This document shows positions 28,028 through 37,359 of a stretch of DNA of 64,000 nt, piece after piece. A model generated the notes under the pieces. That model was not told where the DNA came from. It made no database searches and saw only the letters and a list, made by a program, of their open reading frames with translations. Numbering within the stretch: position 1 is the first letter of the stretch; each line of letters begins with the position of its first letter. This DNA comes from Prolixibacteraceae bacterium (lineage in GTDB: Bacteria; Bacteroidota; Bacteroidia; Bacteroidales; Prolixibacteraceae), in the NCBI GenBank assembly GCA_019459525.1, contig JAIBEY010000087.1, forward strand, positions 1 through 64,000, written 5' to 3'. Position numbers and translations under genes: made by a program.

Positions 28028-28933
28028 ATGAATACTTCACGTCGTTCATTTCTAAAAAACAGTGCTGTTCTGCTTGCCGGAACATCGTTATTACCGAATG
28101 CTGCATTTGCGGCAGGCAAACCTTCCGAAATTATTGGACTGCAACTTTACTCGGTTCGCGATGACATGAAAAAAGATCCGGTAGGAACATTAACTCAACT
28201 GGCCAAAATCGGGTACAGACATGTTGAACATGCCAACTATATCGATCGCAAATTTTATGGATATACCGCCAAAGAGTTCAAAAAAATTCTCGATGATCTG
28301 GGCCTGAAGATGCCATGCGGACACACCGTGATGGGTAAAAACCATTGGGATGTTGAGAAAAAAGACTTTACCGATGCCTGGAAATATACCGTTGATGATG
28401 CGGCTTACATGGGCCAGAAGTATGTGATCAGTCCGTGGATGGACGAAAGTATGCGCAAGACATACGACGATCTGGTTCGTTACCTCGATGTTTTCAATCT
28501 CAGCGGAGAACTTTGCCAAAAGTCGGGAATGAAATTTGGTTACCACAACCATTGGGCCGAATTCACCGAGCAGCTAAACGGGATGAAACTGTTCGACATC
28601 ATGATGCAAAAACTGGATGTCAATAAAGTAGTGATGCAGCTCGATATTGGCAACATGTACATTGGCGGAGCAAAAGCGCTTGATGTGATTGGCCAGTATC
28701 CCGGAAAATTCGAGATGATACATGTGAAAGACGAAGTTGCTGTGGATACTGCCGAAAAGTATGAAAGTGCCATTTTGGGTAAGGGCATCATTCCGGTAAA
28801 GGACGTTTTGGATATTTGCCGTAAAACAGGCGGAACTCAGGTTTATATCATCGAACAGGAATCTTATCAGGGCAAAGCACAGTTGGCATGTATGAAAGAA
28901 AACTTTGAGATCATGAAAAACTGGGGCTATTAA
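28028..28933 (+). CDS. Sugar phosphate isomerase/epimerase-like TIM-barrel, Tat-type signal
   Basis: A 301-residue AP-endonuclease-2-type (xylose isomerase-like) TIM barrel. The N-terminus MNTSRRSFLKNSAVLLAG carries an RRSFLK twin-arginine motif, then an A-x-A-like cleavage site. Metal-binding residues are plausible in GYHNHWAEF, QLDIGNMY, IHVKDE and IIEQES (E, D, H, E). Members act on sugars or inositols, often in the periplasm in Bacteroidota. It is downstream of the esterase and has its own terminator-like stem at 28987-29031. The exact substrate cannot be read. Confidence 0.8.
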   Translation: MNTSRRSFLKNSAVLLAGTSLLPNAAFAAGKPSEIIGLQLYSVRDDMKKDPVGTLTQLAKIGYRHVEHANYIDRKFYGYTAKEFKKILDDLGLKMPCGHTVMGKNHWDVEKKDFTDAWKYTVDDAAYMGQKYVISPWMDESMRKTYDDLVRYLDVFNLSGELCQKSGMKFGYHNHWAEFTEQLNGMKLFDIMMQKLDVNKVVMQLDIGNMYIGGAKALDVIGQYPGKFEMIHVKDEVAVDTAEKYESAILGKGIIPVKDVLDICRKTGGTQVYIIEQESYQGKAQLACMKENFEIMKNWGY

Positions 28934-28986
28934 TTGGAGTGTTGGAAGGAGAATGATTGGACTGTTTGCAGTCAGGTTTGTCATAC

Positions 28987-29031
28987 AAAACCTCTTATTT
29001 GGGTGATTAAAAAAGCCTAAAATAAGAGGTT
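28987..29031 (+). terminator. Probable terminator after the isomerase gene
   Basis: AAACCTCTTATTT (28987-28999) pairs with AAATAAGAGGTTT (about 29019-29031). The T-run after it is weak, so its strength is uncertain. Confidence 0.6.
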
Positions 29032-29214
29032 TACTTATTCATTTTTACCTGTACTTTCCCGTAAAAACATGATAAATGTTATCTTTTTCTGAGGTTTTGG
29101 ATTCGATGAGGCTAATTCGTGCAAATTCGGGGTACTTTTGGTAACCTGAATTCCAAAGATTATAAGGCTATAAACTGAAGAGAAGGAAAGTACAAACAAA
29201 TACATTTTACGGAG

Positions 29215-31506
29215 ATGGAAAATTCAAAAAATCAGGAAGCATTAAATTACCACAAAGATGGGCGGCCCGGAAAAATCCAGGTAGTTCCCACCAAACCATA
29301 CAGTACTCAGCGCGATTTGTCGCTGGCCTATTCGCCCGGAGTGGCCATACCTTGTCTCGAAATCGAAAAAGATCAGCAATTAGCCTACGATTATACCGCC
29401 AAAGGAAATTTGGTTGCTGTAATTTCGAACGGAACAGCAGTTTTGGGCTTGGGTGATATTGGCGCCCTGGCCGGAAAACCGGTAATGGAAGGGAAGGGTT
29501 TGTTATTCAAGATTTTTGCCGATATCGACGTGTTCGATATTGAAGTCGATGAAAAAGATCCGGCGAAATTTATTGAGGTGGTAAAAGCCATTTCGTGCAC
29601 ATTTGGCGGGATTAACCTCGAAGACATCAAAGCTCCCGAATGTTTTGAAATTGAAGAAAAGCTGAAAGAGGCGCTGGATATTCCGATTATGCACGACGAT
29701 CAGCATGGTACGGCTATAATATCGGGGGCTGGCCTATTGAATGCACTGGAATTGGTTGGAAAGAAAATAGGAGATGTCCGGATTGTTGTAAATGGCGCAG
29801 GTGCTTCCGCATCGGCTTGCTCGTTGTTGTACATCCGTCTGGGTGCCGATCCCAAAAAATTAGTGATGGTTGACAGTAAAGGCGTTATTTCGGTTCGCCG
29901 TACCGACCTGAACAGCCGGAAAAAGCCATTTGCTACCGAGCTTCCATGCAATACGTTAGAAGAGGCGTTGGCTGGTGCCGATGTTTTCCTTGGTCTTTCG
30001 GTTGCTGATATTCTTACCCAGGATATGGTTCGCAGCATGGCCGATAACCCGATTGTATTTGCGCTGGCCAATCCAAATCCTGAAATTTCGTATGCCGATG
30101 CCGTTGCTTCGCGTCCCGACCTAATTTTTGCAACCGGACGAAGTGACCATCCCAACCAGGTGAACAATGTATTGGGGTTCCCATATATTTTTCGTGGAGC
30201 GCTTGATGTACGGTCAACTGGAATTAACGAAGAAATGAAGGTTGCTGCAGTACGCGCCATTGCAGAGCTCGCAAAAAAGCCTGTTCCTGAAGTGGTAACT
30301 GCCGCCTACAATACTTCGCACCTAAGTTTTGGGCGCCAATACATTATCCCCAAACCACTCGACCCGCGACTGCTGGTTACCGTTGCCCCTGCTGTGGCCA
30401 AAGCTGCCATGGAAAGTGGCATTGCCCGCAAACCAATTACCGATTGGGACAAATATGCTGATGAGCTGCGCCAGCGAATGGGCCTGGACAATAAGCTAAT
30501 CCGCGGATTGACAGAAAAAGCCAAAGAAAATCCGAAACGCGTGGTTTTTGCTGAAGCCAACCACATTAACATGCTGAAAGCAGCCCAGATAGCTCGTTCC
30601 GAAGGGATCTGCGTTCCGATTCTTCTGGGAAATGAAGAGCGGATTGAAAAAATTATTGCTGAAAATACAATAGAATTGGATGGTGTTGAAATCGTCAACC
30701 TGCGCCACGACCGCGAAGATGCCAAGCGCCAGAAATATGCCAAATTGCTGACTGCCAAACGTCAGCGTGAAGGCATGACGTATAGTGAAGCTTACGAAAA
30801 AATGTTCGACCGCAACTATTTCGGGATGATGATGGTTGAAGCTGGTGATGCCGATGCGTTTATTACCGGAGTTTACACCAAATACAACGATGCCATTATT
30901 CCGGCTATCGAGATTGTGGGCATGCGCGAAGGGCTCAACCACATTGCCGGATTAAACATCGTGACCACCAAACTCGGTACGTTCTTTTTTGCCGACACGA
31001 TGGTGAACAATCACCCATCAAAAGAAACGCTCATTGATATTGCCAAGCTGGCTCACGATTCGGTGCAGTTGTTTAATACCGAACCGGTAATGGCTATGCT
31101 TTCGTATTCAAACTTTGGCGAACGTGCTTCAGGAAGCCCGGCGATGGTGCACGAAGCGGTTGATTATTTGCACAGGAATAATCCGGAAATGCTGATTGAT
31201 GGCGAGATGCAAGTGAATTTTGCGCTCGACCGCGATTTACGTCACGATAAATTCCCGTTCTCGAAAATCGACGGGATGAATGTGAATACCCTGATTTTTC
31301 CAAACCTCAGCTCGGCAAGTATTGCTTACAAACTGATGCTCGAAATCGGGATGAGCGAAACGATTGGGCCCATCCAGATGGGATTGAATAAACCCATTCA
31401 TATCCTGAATGTGGAAAGTTCGGTGCGTGATATCCTGAACATGGTTACCATTGCCGTGATTGATGCGCAGGTGGAAGAACAAAAAACACTTCAATTGAAG
31501 AAATAA
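29215..31506 (+). CDS. maeB: NADP-type malic enzyme with C-terminal phosphotransacetylase-like domain
   Basis: A 763-residue protein, the length of MaeB. The N-terminal half is malic enzyme (SLAYSPGVAIPC, AVLGLGDIGALAGKPVMEGK, the Mg-binding MHDDQHGTAIISGAGLLNAL and the NAD(P)-binding GAGASASAC); the C-terminal third from about 430 (RVVFAEANHINMLKAAQ) is a phosphotransacetylase-like domain, which in this family is usually regulatory. It converts malate to pyruvate and CO2, making NADPH. It is a single-gene unit with a strong terminator at 31541-31572. The gap before it (28934-29214) holds the isomerase terminator and the probable promoter. Confidence 0.95.
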   Translation: MENSKNQEALNYHKDGRPGKIQVVPTKPYSTQRDLSLAYSPGVAIPCLEIEKDQQLAYDYTAKGNLVAVISNGTAVLGLGDIGALAGKPVMEGKGLLFKIFADIDVFDIEVDEKDPAKFIEVVKAISCTFGGINLEDIKAPECFEIEEKLKEALDIPIMHDDQHGTAIISGAGLLNALELVGKKIGDVRIVVNGAGASASACSLLYIRLGADPKKLVMVDSKGVISVRRTDLNSRKKPFATELPCNTLEEALAGADVFLGLSVADILTQDMVRSMADNPIVFALANPNPEISYADAVASRPDLIFATGRSDHPNQVNNVLGFPYIFRGALDVRSTGINEEMKVAAVRAIAELAKKPVPEVVTAAYNTSHLSFGRQYIIPKPLDPRLLVTVAPAVAKAAMESGIARKPITDWDKYADELRQRMGLDNKLIRGLTEKAKENPKRVVFAEANHINMLKAAQIARSEGICVPILLGNEERIEKIIAENTIELDGVEIVNLRHDREDAKRQKYAKLLTAKRQREGMTYSEAYEKMFDRNYFGMMMVEAGDADAFITGVYTKYNDAIIPAIEIVGMREGLNHIAGLNIVTTKLGTFFFADTMVNNHPSKETLIDIAKLAHDSVQLFNTEPVMAMLSYSNFGERASGSPAMVHEAVDYLHRNNPEMLIDGEMQVNFALDRDLRHDKFPFSKIDGMNVNTLIFPNLSSASIAYKLMLEIGMSETIGPIQMGLNKPIHILNVESSVRDILNMVTIAVIDAQVEEQKTLQLKK

Positions 31507-31540
31507 CGGGGTTTTTTAGGACGACTATCCAAAATGCAAC

Positions 31541-31572
31541 AAGCCTCGCTGATCATTTCGGCGAGGCTTGTT
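31541..31572 (+). terminator. Rho-independent terminator of maeB
   Basis: AAGCCTCGC (31541-31549) pairs with GCGAGGCTT (31561-31569), followed by a T-rich GTTTGTTT stretch. It lies 35 nt after the stop codon. Confidence 0.85.
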
Positions 31573-31593
31573 TGTTTATCAGAAAAATATTTC

Positions 31594-31758
31594 GGTGCGC
31601 TGCACCTTATATCGAATCTTCACTTCAATATCTACAAATATTAGTGGTGCGCTGCACCTTTTGTTATCTTACTGTTCAATTTTCCTTTTCAAATGGTGCA
31701 GAGCACTAAAATATTTGTAGAAAACTTGTTACATATGAATCTTTAGGTGCCGCGCACC
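31594..31758. repeat. REP palindrome cluster on the left side of the transposase
   Basis: GGTGCGCTGCACC occurs at 31594-31606 and 31646-31658, the degenerate form GGTGCAGAGCAC at 31695-31706, and GGTGCCGCGCACC at 31746-31758. The second and third copies are part of a larger inverted pair: CTACAAATATT (31632-31642) and AATATTTGTAG (31710-31720). This is the layout of REP pairs (BIME-like) accompanying a REP-associated transposase. Confidence 0.8.
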
Positions 31759-31765
31759 GAAATAA

Positions 31766-32245
31766 CTATTCCCAATTATTAACATCATCAAAAAAATCGA
31801 AGACATATTCGTTTTTAAACTCTACTTCATTTTTTCTGAGTATTTCCAAATATTCTTCCCTGAATGTTTTTTTCTGATGATGTTTCTCTTGATTTCTCAC
31901 GTAGTTTACAACAATATCAATCTGCGAGTGAGAATAAGTAAATGCGCCATAACCTTTTTGCCATTCAAATTTGAATTTAGATAGACTTTGCTTTTTGATC
32001 CATTCATTGCTTGATGTCTTTATTTCTTCTACCAGATTAGGAATAAGATGATTGATGTTATACCCAATAAATATATGAATGTGATCTGGCATCGAATAAA
32101 TTGCCAATAATTTGTGCTTGTGATTCTTAATTATTCCGGTAATATACATTTCCAGTTGATTTTTCCAGTTTTTTTTAACTAGCGCATCTCTGTTTTTTAC
32201 AGCAAATACAAGATGAAAATAGCTCTGTGTAAATGTGTTTGCCAA
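31766..32245 (-). CDS. REP-associated tyrosine (Y1 HUH) transposase, IS200-like
   Basis: A 159-residue Y1 transposase. The HUH motif is MPDHIHIFI (H55, H57), and the catalytic tyrosine is Y115 in NYVRNQEKHHQ, preceded by the typical FEWQKGYGAFTYS. These are the residues of IS200/IS605-like TnpA and RAYT proteins, which nick and join single-stranded DNA at hairpins. Matching palindromes lie on both sides. It looks intact. RAYTs are generally domesticated and keep REP palindromes rather than moving themselves; which applies here cannot be seen from one copy. Confidence 0.9.
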   Translation of the reverse strand: MANTFTQSYFHLVFAVKNRDALVKKNWKNQLEMYITGIIKNHKHKLLAIYSMPDHIHIFIGYNINHLIPNLVEEIKTSSNEWIKKQSLSKFKFEWQKGYGAFTYSHSQIDIVVNYVRNQEKHHQKKTFREEYLEILRKNEVEFKNEYVFDFFDDVNNWE

Positions 32246-32261
32246 TGTTGAAATGTATTTT

Positions 32262-32289
32262 GGTGCGCGGCACCTTTTGTTATCCTAAC
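32262..32289. repeat. REP palindrome on the right side of the transposase
   Basis: GGTGCGCGGCACC followed by TTTTGTTATCCTAAC. It is 24 nt upstream of the next minus-strand stop (32314) and upstream of the transposase start, so it may lie in the transposase promoter. Confidence 0.75.
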
Positions 32290-32313
32290 AAAAAACGATT
32301 TGCATTGCGCTTT

Positions 32314-33591
32314 TTATTTCTTCTTCGTAATTAACACCTTGTCGATCTTGTTGTTGTCGATGTCAACTACTTCGATGGTACAGTCGGATAAAACAACTTT
32401 GTCGCCCAATTCCGGAATTTTATTGATCTGGTTAAAAACGTATCCGGCAACGGTTGAGTAGTCAATCTCGTCGAAATCGATATAAAAATCTTCAATCAAA
32501 TCGACCAGCGTTTCAATGGGGGCATCGCCGCTCACCAAAACAGACTGATCATCGCGCACGAACACTTCCGGTTCCGGATTTCCGCCTTCTTCCGGCACGT
32601 TCCCGATGATGTTTTCGATAATATCGTGCAGGGTTATGATTCCCTCGAAACTACCGTATTCGTCCACCACCACAGCCATGTAATTTTGTTTTTCGCGAAA
32701 CAGGTCGAGCACTTTCTGCGCGTCGGCATTTTCCGGAATAACAATCGGTTCGGTGAGCAGCGAATTCAGTGGGGCAGGAGTTGGCGAGTAAAAGTTGATG
32801 AGGTATTCTTTTACTTTCAGTACACCTAAAAATTCGTCGATACTGTTGCGTCCGACAATAATTTTACTGTGCTTGAGACTCAGTATCTCGTTGTGAAATT
32901 CTTCTTTGGTTTGTTCCGTGTCCAGCCATTCCACATCTTTCCGGTGAGTCATAATGTGCTTGGCTTTTTTATCCGAAAAGTAAAATACCTTTTCGTGCAT
33001 CCGGTTTTGCTCTTCCTCAATCACTCCTTCGTTCGAAGCAAATTTCAGCATGTGCCGTAATTCCTGTTCAGTAACCTGTCCTTCCGATTGTTTTATGCCA
33101 ATCAGTTTGTTAATCATATTGGTTGAAAGGGCCAGCAAACGGACAAACGGGTAAAAAACTTTGCTGAAATAAAATATCGTTGGGGCAACGATAACCGCAA
33201 TTTTTTCGGGATTGCTTAACGCGATGGTTTTGGGCACCAGTTCGCCGATCACAATTGAAATGTAGGTGATTGCCAAAACGGTGAGCGAGAGGGCAATTTC
33301 GTGGGCAAACTCGCTGGTAAATTCGAATTGTGTGAAGAAAGGAGTGAGGTCGTCGGCAATGTTTACTCCGCCGTAAACGCCTGTAACAATGCCTATTAAT
33401 GTGATGCCTACCTGAATGGCCGATAAGAATACTTCCGAATTGTCGAGCAATTTCAGGGCAACTTTTGCCCCACTCATGCCTTTTACTTTAAACTGTTCGA
33501 GTCGTGCCCGCTTGCTGGAAATCAAAGCTGCTTCCGACAAGGCAAAAAAGCCATTCAGTAAAATCAGAAATCCAAGTACGATAAGTTCCAT
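32314..33591 (-). CDS. CNNM/CorC-type transporter with CBS pair (HlyC/CorC family)
   Basis: A 425-residue integral membrane protein. The N-terminal DUF21/CNNM domain (about 1-190) has the ALSEAALISSKRARL and GELVPKTIALSNPEKIA motifs. A CBS pair follows (about 205-330; VVDEYGSFEGIITLHDIIENIIG), then a CorC_HlyC domain at the C-terminus. Relatives are linked to Mg or Co efflux and to envelope functions; in Bacteroidota they often accompany gliding or T9SS genes, but none is adjacent here. It lies 17 nt downstream of the peptidase gene, so they may form an operon. Confidence 0.88.
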   Translation of the reverse strand: MELIVLGFLILLNGFFALSEAALISSKRARLEQFKVKGMSGAKVALKLLDNSEVFLSAIQVGITLIGIVTGVYGGVNIADDLTPFFTQFEFTSEFAHEIALSLTVLAITYISIVIGELVPKTIALSNPEKIAVIVAPTIFYFSKVFYPFVRLLALSTNMINKLIGIKQSEGQVTEQELRHMLKFASNEGVIEEEQNRMHEKVFYFSDKKAKHIMTHRKDVEWLDTEQTKEEFHNEILSLKHSKIIVGRNSIDEFLGVLKVKEYLINFYSPTPAPLNSLLTEPIVIPENADAQKVLDLFREKQNYMAVVVDEYGSFEGIITLHDIIENIIGNVPEEGGNPEPEVFVRDDQSVLVSGDAPIETLVDLIEDFYIDFDEIDYSTVAGYVFNQINKIPELGDKVVLSDCTIEVVDIDNNKIDKVLITKKK

Positions 33592-33608
33592 TTCAGAATA
33601 AACTAATT

Positions 33609-35237
33609 TTACAACAAAGGTAATACAGTATCTTCAATCTTTACCGGCTCAATAATTTTATAAACCGGATATGCATTAAATCCACGGCCCCATTGTGGTA
33701 AAAGGTAGCGATCCAGAAAATTCCAGGTCACCAGACCATCGTTACTTTGTGGTTCGAGCAGGTAAGCTGCAATATTGGCCAGGGGCTGAGCCGTGCGCAC
33801 AACAAATGTTCCGGCTTTAAATTCCACATGCTCGTTGGTCCAGATTCCGGAAGCTGTTTGGTTAAAATGTCCCTGATTGAGCCTTGTCGTTGCTTTGAGT
33901 TCAGTCAATTTAAACGTTTCCACCTCAAACGATTGGGCTTTGCTGAGCTGACTTACCCGGATGCCATGTTTCCGAAGCAGGTTAACGGCCAGCGGATCGG
34001 AGATGGCGTAAAGGTAGGCAAACGGGAATTTCACACTCCGGATTGCTTCGTAACGGGCAATATACGGCACCTGAACGGTTTTCTTTCTGTCCGTTTTTTT
34101 ATAGGTTTCGCGTCCTTCCGGGTCAGTAATTACATCAACTTCAAACGTTTTAATCGTTACTTTTTCCTGAATGGGTTTTCCAATGTATTGGATAGGAAAT
34201 GAGTCGGTTGTCGCCGGATTCAATCCCCGGGCAATTGTTTTCTGATCAGCCTTTTGGATCAATTCTCTGACCTCGGTGGCGTGTTGGGCGGCATAGTCGG
34301 CAACGGCATGTAACAGACCATAACAGCCTAAAACACGCGATTTATAATCGGCATAAACGTAATTTTCATTCAAAATGGCCAATCGGTTGCGAACTCCAAT
34401 GTAATTGGTTAGGTATCTGGGTTCCGAGGCATATTCTTCCCAGCCTTTTTCGGGCATTTTCATATCCACGAATTCGCCGTAAAAGCAGTTCTCAACCTTG
34501 TACTCGTTGCGTAAAGTGGTGGCAACCGCAGGCATCATCTGCTTTTCCATATAATCCATAAGCGATCGTTCGCCCGCTGGGTTCATCATCCAGGTAAAAG
34601 TTACCGGTTCTTCGTGGTACGAGCCATTGGTGGTGTGGCAATCAAGGGTAATCTGCGGGTCCCATTTCAGAAGTACATTTTTCATCAACCCATTCATTTC
34701 GGGCGTTTCCAGCTTGAGGGCATCGCGATTTATATCGAGCATTTGCCCGTTATGCCGCAGCCCCACACCGTTTTTCGGACCATTCTGATGTGTCCGGTTT
34801 TTAACACTGATGGCTTCATTTCCGTCGGGATTAAAATTGGGACAAATCAGGACGATCACATTTTTCAAAACCTCCTTTTTCATTCCTGAAATCAAATCGC
34901 GGGCAAACATCAAAGAAGCTTCTTTGCCTTCCACCTCACCGGCATGGATATTCGCCTGTATATATAAAACCACACGCGGATCGGTAGCCAGTTTTTCGGG
35001 TGACTTAATCATCGGATCGGCAATAACCATCAGTTGGATTGGCCGCCCTTCGGTTGAGGTTGCAATCGTTTCAACTTTAATATTGCCCGACTTTTTGCTT
35101 AATTGACGGATAAATTCATTCACATCCTTTTCGTTGGAAGTGGATTCGAAATTGGAACTTTCAGCAACAGTTAATGGCTGCGAAAAAGTAAGTAAGGAGC
35201 AAAACAGGCACAGGATCAGGAGGTAAAATTTCGACAT
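33609..35237 (-). CDS. Secreted M14-family zinc carboxypeptidase
   Basis: A 542-residue protein with signal peptide MSKFYLLILCLFCSLLTFS. The M14 zinc-binding HxxE is in NIHAGEVEGKEA and the third ligand histidine is in LDCHTTNG; R in NRDALKLETPE and a late E are consistent with catalysis. These exported metallocarboxypeptidases cleave peptides or peptidoglycan-derived peptides. The gene sits upstream of the CNNM gene on the same strand. No truncation. Confidence 0.85.
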   Translation of the reverse strand: MSKFYLLILCLFCSLLTFSQPLTVAESSNFESTSNEKDVNEFIRQLSKKSGNIKVETIATSTEGRPIQLMVIADPMIKSPEKLATDPRVVLYIQANIHAGEVEGKEASLMFARDLISGMKKEVLKNVIVLICPNFNPDGNEAISVKNRTHQNGPKNGVGLRHNGQMLDINRDALKLETPEMNGLMKNVLLKWDPQITLDCHTTNGSYHEEPVTFTWMMNPAGERSLMDYMEKQMMPAVATTLRNEYKVENCFYGEFVDMKMPEKGWEEYASEPRYLTNYIGVRNRLAILNENYVYADYKSRVLGCYGLLHAVADYAAQHATEVRELIQKADQKTIARGLNPATTDSFPIQYIGKPIQEKVTIKTFEVDVITDPEGRETYKKTDRKKTVQVPYIARYEAIRSVKFPFAYLYAISDPLAVNLLRKHGIRVSQLSKAQSFEVETFKLTELKATTRLNQGHFNQTASGIWTNEHVEFKAGTFVVRTAQPLANIAAYLLEPQSNDGLVTWNFLDRYLLPQWGRGFNAYPVYKIIEPVKIEDTVLPLL

Positions 35238-35299
35238 AATGGAGTGATGTTATTTCAGAAAAGTTTGTTGCAAATTGGTGTGGTTCGTTTGTTTATTGG

Positions 35300-35932
35300 C
35301 TATTTGACCATATCGAGAATGATGGGTTTAAGCCCGCTGAAAAAGAATTCTACGGCAATCACCATCACGATTAGCCCCATCAGCCGCATCATTACGTTAT
35401 TGCCCGTTTGTCCCAGGTATTTGATGATGCTCGATGAGCTGTATAAAATCAGGTAGGTGATCAGCATGACCAGGCTGATTGATGCAAAAAGTACCATTTT
35501 GAGTTCAAGGGTGGTGGCATCTTCCATCAGAACAATGGCGTTGGTGATGGCGCCGGGGCCGCAAATCATCGGAATGGCCAGTGGGGTGATGGAAATGTCG
35601 CTAACATAACTTTTTACTTCCGATTCTTTAATTTTTACCTGCCCCAATCTCGCCTGAAGCATGTCCATACCCATGATGAAAAAGATAACGCCGCCAACAA
35701 CGCGGAAACTATTCACCGATATTCCGAAGAAATTAAACAGCAATTGCCCCGAAAGAGCGAAAATTACAATGGTAATAAATCCGACAATCGATGCTTTTTT
35801 AGCCGTGGCATTTCGGTGTTTCACATCCAATTCCGAAGTCATGGTCATAAAAATGGGCATGGTTCCCAGCGGATTAATCAGCGTGAAAAATGAGGTAAAA
35901 CAAAGCAGTCCGAATGAAATTGAATCTTGCAT
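35300..35932 (-). CDS. MarC-family integral membrane protein
   Basis: A 210-residue protein with six predicted helices. The MarC-family N-terminus (CFTSFFTLINPLGTMPIFMTM) and the duplicated SITPLAIPMICGPGAI motif are clear. The physiological role of this family is unsettled. It lies 62 nt upstream of the peptidase and 27 nt downstream of the esterase-like gene, all on the minus strand, so it may be co-transcribed with either. Confidence 0.9.
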   Translation of the reverse strand: MQDSISFGLLCFTSFFTLINPLGTMPIFMTMTSELDVKHRNATAKKASIVGFITIVIFALSGQLLFNFFGISVNSFRVVGGVIFFIMGMDMLQARLGQVKIKESEVKSYVSDISITPLAIPMICGPGAITNAIVLMEDATTLELKMVLFASISLVMLITYLILYSSSSIIKYLGQTGNNVMMRLMGLIVMVIAVEFFFSGLKPIILDMVK

Positions 35933-35959
35933 GGAGGTGTTTTTACTTTTGCCAAGTGC

Positions 35960-37255
35960 TTATTTCAGGTAATTATCAACAAACTCATTTTTAGGATTGA
36001 AAACCATGGAGTCCCAGTTTTTGCGCTGTTCGGCGTTGGGCCAAGTGTGTTCGCGGTAAGGAACCGGATAAATAATTTTTTTGCCTTTTGCCTGATTGAT
36101 CGCAGCGTAAATCGACGTGGAAGGGCAAGTCTGATCAACCAAGCCAATTTCGACGACAAGGATTGCTTTGGAGTTTTTCAGGAGATGGGCCGTATCGAAA
36201 TAGGGTAGTGTCTGCTTCATTTTTTCCTGATTCAACGGGCGTTCGAAGGGTTGAGGCCAGCCACCTTTACGATTAACCAAGGTTCCACCCCAATCGCACA
36301 TGGCCGGAACGGTTGCCACTACCGCCGAAACGCGCGGGTCGAGTCCGGCTGCGGCCAGAGCTTGTCCGCCACCCTGACTTTCACCAATTACAATAATGCG
36401 TTTTTTATCCCACTCCGGCTTGCGGGTAAGGAATTCAATTGTACGCATCAGTCGTAAGTACATTCCCCTGAAGTAAAGGTCCTCCCTGTTTTCCAAACCG
36501 CTGACGTAATAGTCCTTCAGTTCTCCGGCCTCCAGGTTGTTGTAGTATTCGTCGGGTTGCCCATTTAGCATTCCATGTGCATTCAGGTCGAAACAAAGTG
36601 CGCCATTCCCTTTTTTTGCATAGTTCAACGCATTGGCAACTTCCGAACGGCACCACGACCCTTTCACACCGGCGGCATGAACAAGCAATACAATAGGAAG
36701 CGACCTCACTCCGGCATGGATTGGTTTGACAAAATAACCGCGTGCCGGTTTAGGGCCGGTGCAGTTAATTTCAATATCCCGGCATTCGTAACCGGGTTCA
36801 TTAATTTCTATTTTTTTTGTTTTCACCTCCATCAGGAGCGAGTTCAGGGTTTGTTTTTCCTGATCCCAATAGGCTGCAAGGTCTTTCGGGCATTCGGTGC
36901 CGGGCAATAATTTTTTAGGAGAAACAATCAGTCCAAGGAGCTGTTTTTTCTCTTTCTGTTTGGCTTCCAGCATAACCGAACAAGGTTCTTTAAACGCAGC
37001 TTCAAAAACAATCATTGGATTGCCAGCAGGAAGAACCGATTTTTCGAACAGAAGTTGGTTGTTATTTTTAAAGACTTTAATAAAAACAGAATCAGCTGAT
37101 TCCGTATCGGGTACAAGCGTAACCCTGATTTTTTCGCCGCTTTTATACACGCCGTTTTCACGGGTTTGTTTCAGGGTAAAGGTTTGTGCCTGAATCGTGC
37201 CAACAAAGCAGAAAAGAAAAATAAACAGAAACAGGCTCTGGAAATTGGTTTTCAT
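35960..37255 (-). CDS. Secreted acetylxylan esterase / cephalosporin-C deacetylase-like hydrolase
   Basis: From ATG 37255 (MKTNFQSLFLFIFLFCFVGTI, a signal peptide) the product has 431 residues; the open frame extends 27 codons upstream but lacks a plausible start. An N-terminal Ig-like or beta-rich domain (TFTLKQTRENGVYKSGEKI) precedes an AXE1-type alpha/beta hydrolase with VLLVHAAGVKG, nucleophile GESQGGGQAL, a late DQTCPS acid and REHTWPNAE histidine. Such enzymes deacetylate sugars such as acetylxylan. The strand and spacing suggest linkage to marC, but the function is independent. Confidence 0.82.
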   Translation of the reverse strand: MKTNFQSLFLFIFLFCFVGTIQAQTFTLKQTRENGVYKSGEKIRVTLVPDTESADSVFIKVFKNNNQLLFEKSVLPAGNPMIVFEAAFKEPCSVMLEAKQKEKKQLLGLIVSPKKLLPGTECPKDLAAYWDQEKQTLNSLLMEVKTKKIEINEPGYECRDIEINCTGPKPARGYFVKPIHAGVRSLPIVLLVHAAGVKGSWCRSEVANALNYAKKGNGALCFDLNAHGMLNGQPDEYYNNLEAGELKDYYVSGLENREDLYFRGMYLRLMRTIEFLTRKPEWDKKRIIVIGESQGGGQALAAAGLDPRVSAVVATVPAMCDWGGTLVNRKGGWPQPFERPLNQEKMKQTLPYFDTAHLLKNSKAILVVEIGLVDQTCPSTSIYAAINQAKGKKIIYPVPYREHTWPNAEQRKNWDSMVFNPKNEFVDNYLK

Positions 37256-37359
37256 GTCGGATAGTTTGTAGATTTCATGGATGTAAAAATACAATAATCC
37301 GAATAGTAAACGAATGACAGCATTGTTTTGGGCCACCTAATTCAGGGGGCATTGATTTT

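Larger units (their letters stand above)
31746..32289 (-). mobile_element. IS200-like / REP-associated transposase unit (REPtron)
   Basis: The transposase gene is bracketed by GGTGCCGCGCACC (31746-31758) and its exact reverse complement GGTGCGCGGCACC (32262-32274). The right hairpin is followed by TTTTGTTATCCTAAC, nearly the same as the TTTTGTTATCTTAC after the left hairpin at 31646. The unit lacks classical terminal inverted repeats and target-site duplication, as expected for IS200/RAYT elements. Confidence 0.75.

Noticed and set aside
31507-31593. Insertion target duplication around the transposase
   Set aside because: No short direct repeat brackets the unit; IS200-like elements do not make one.
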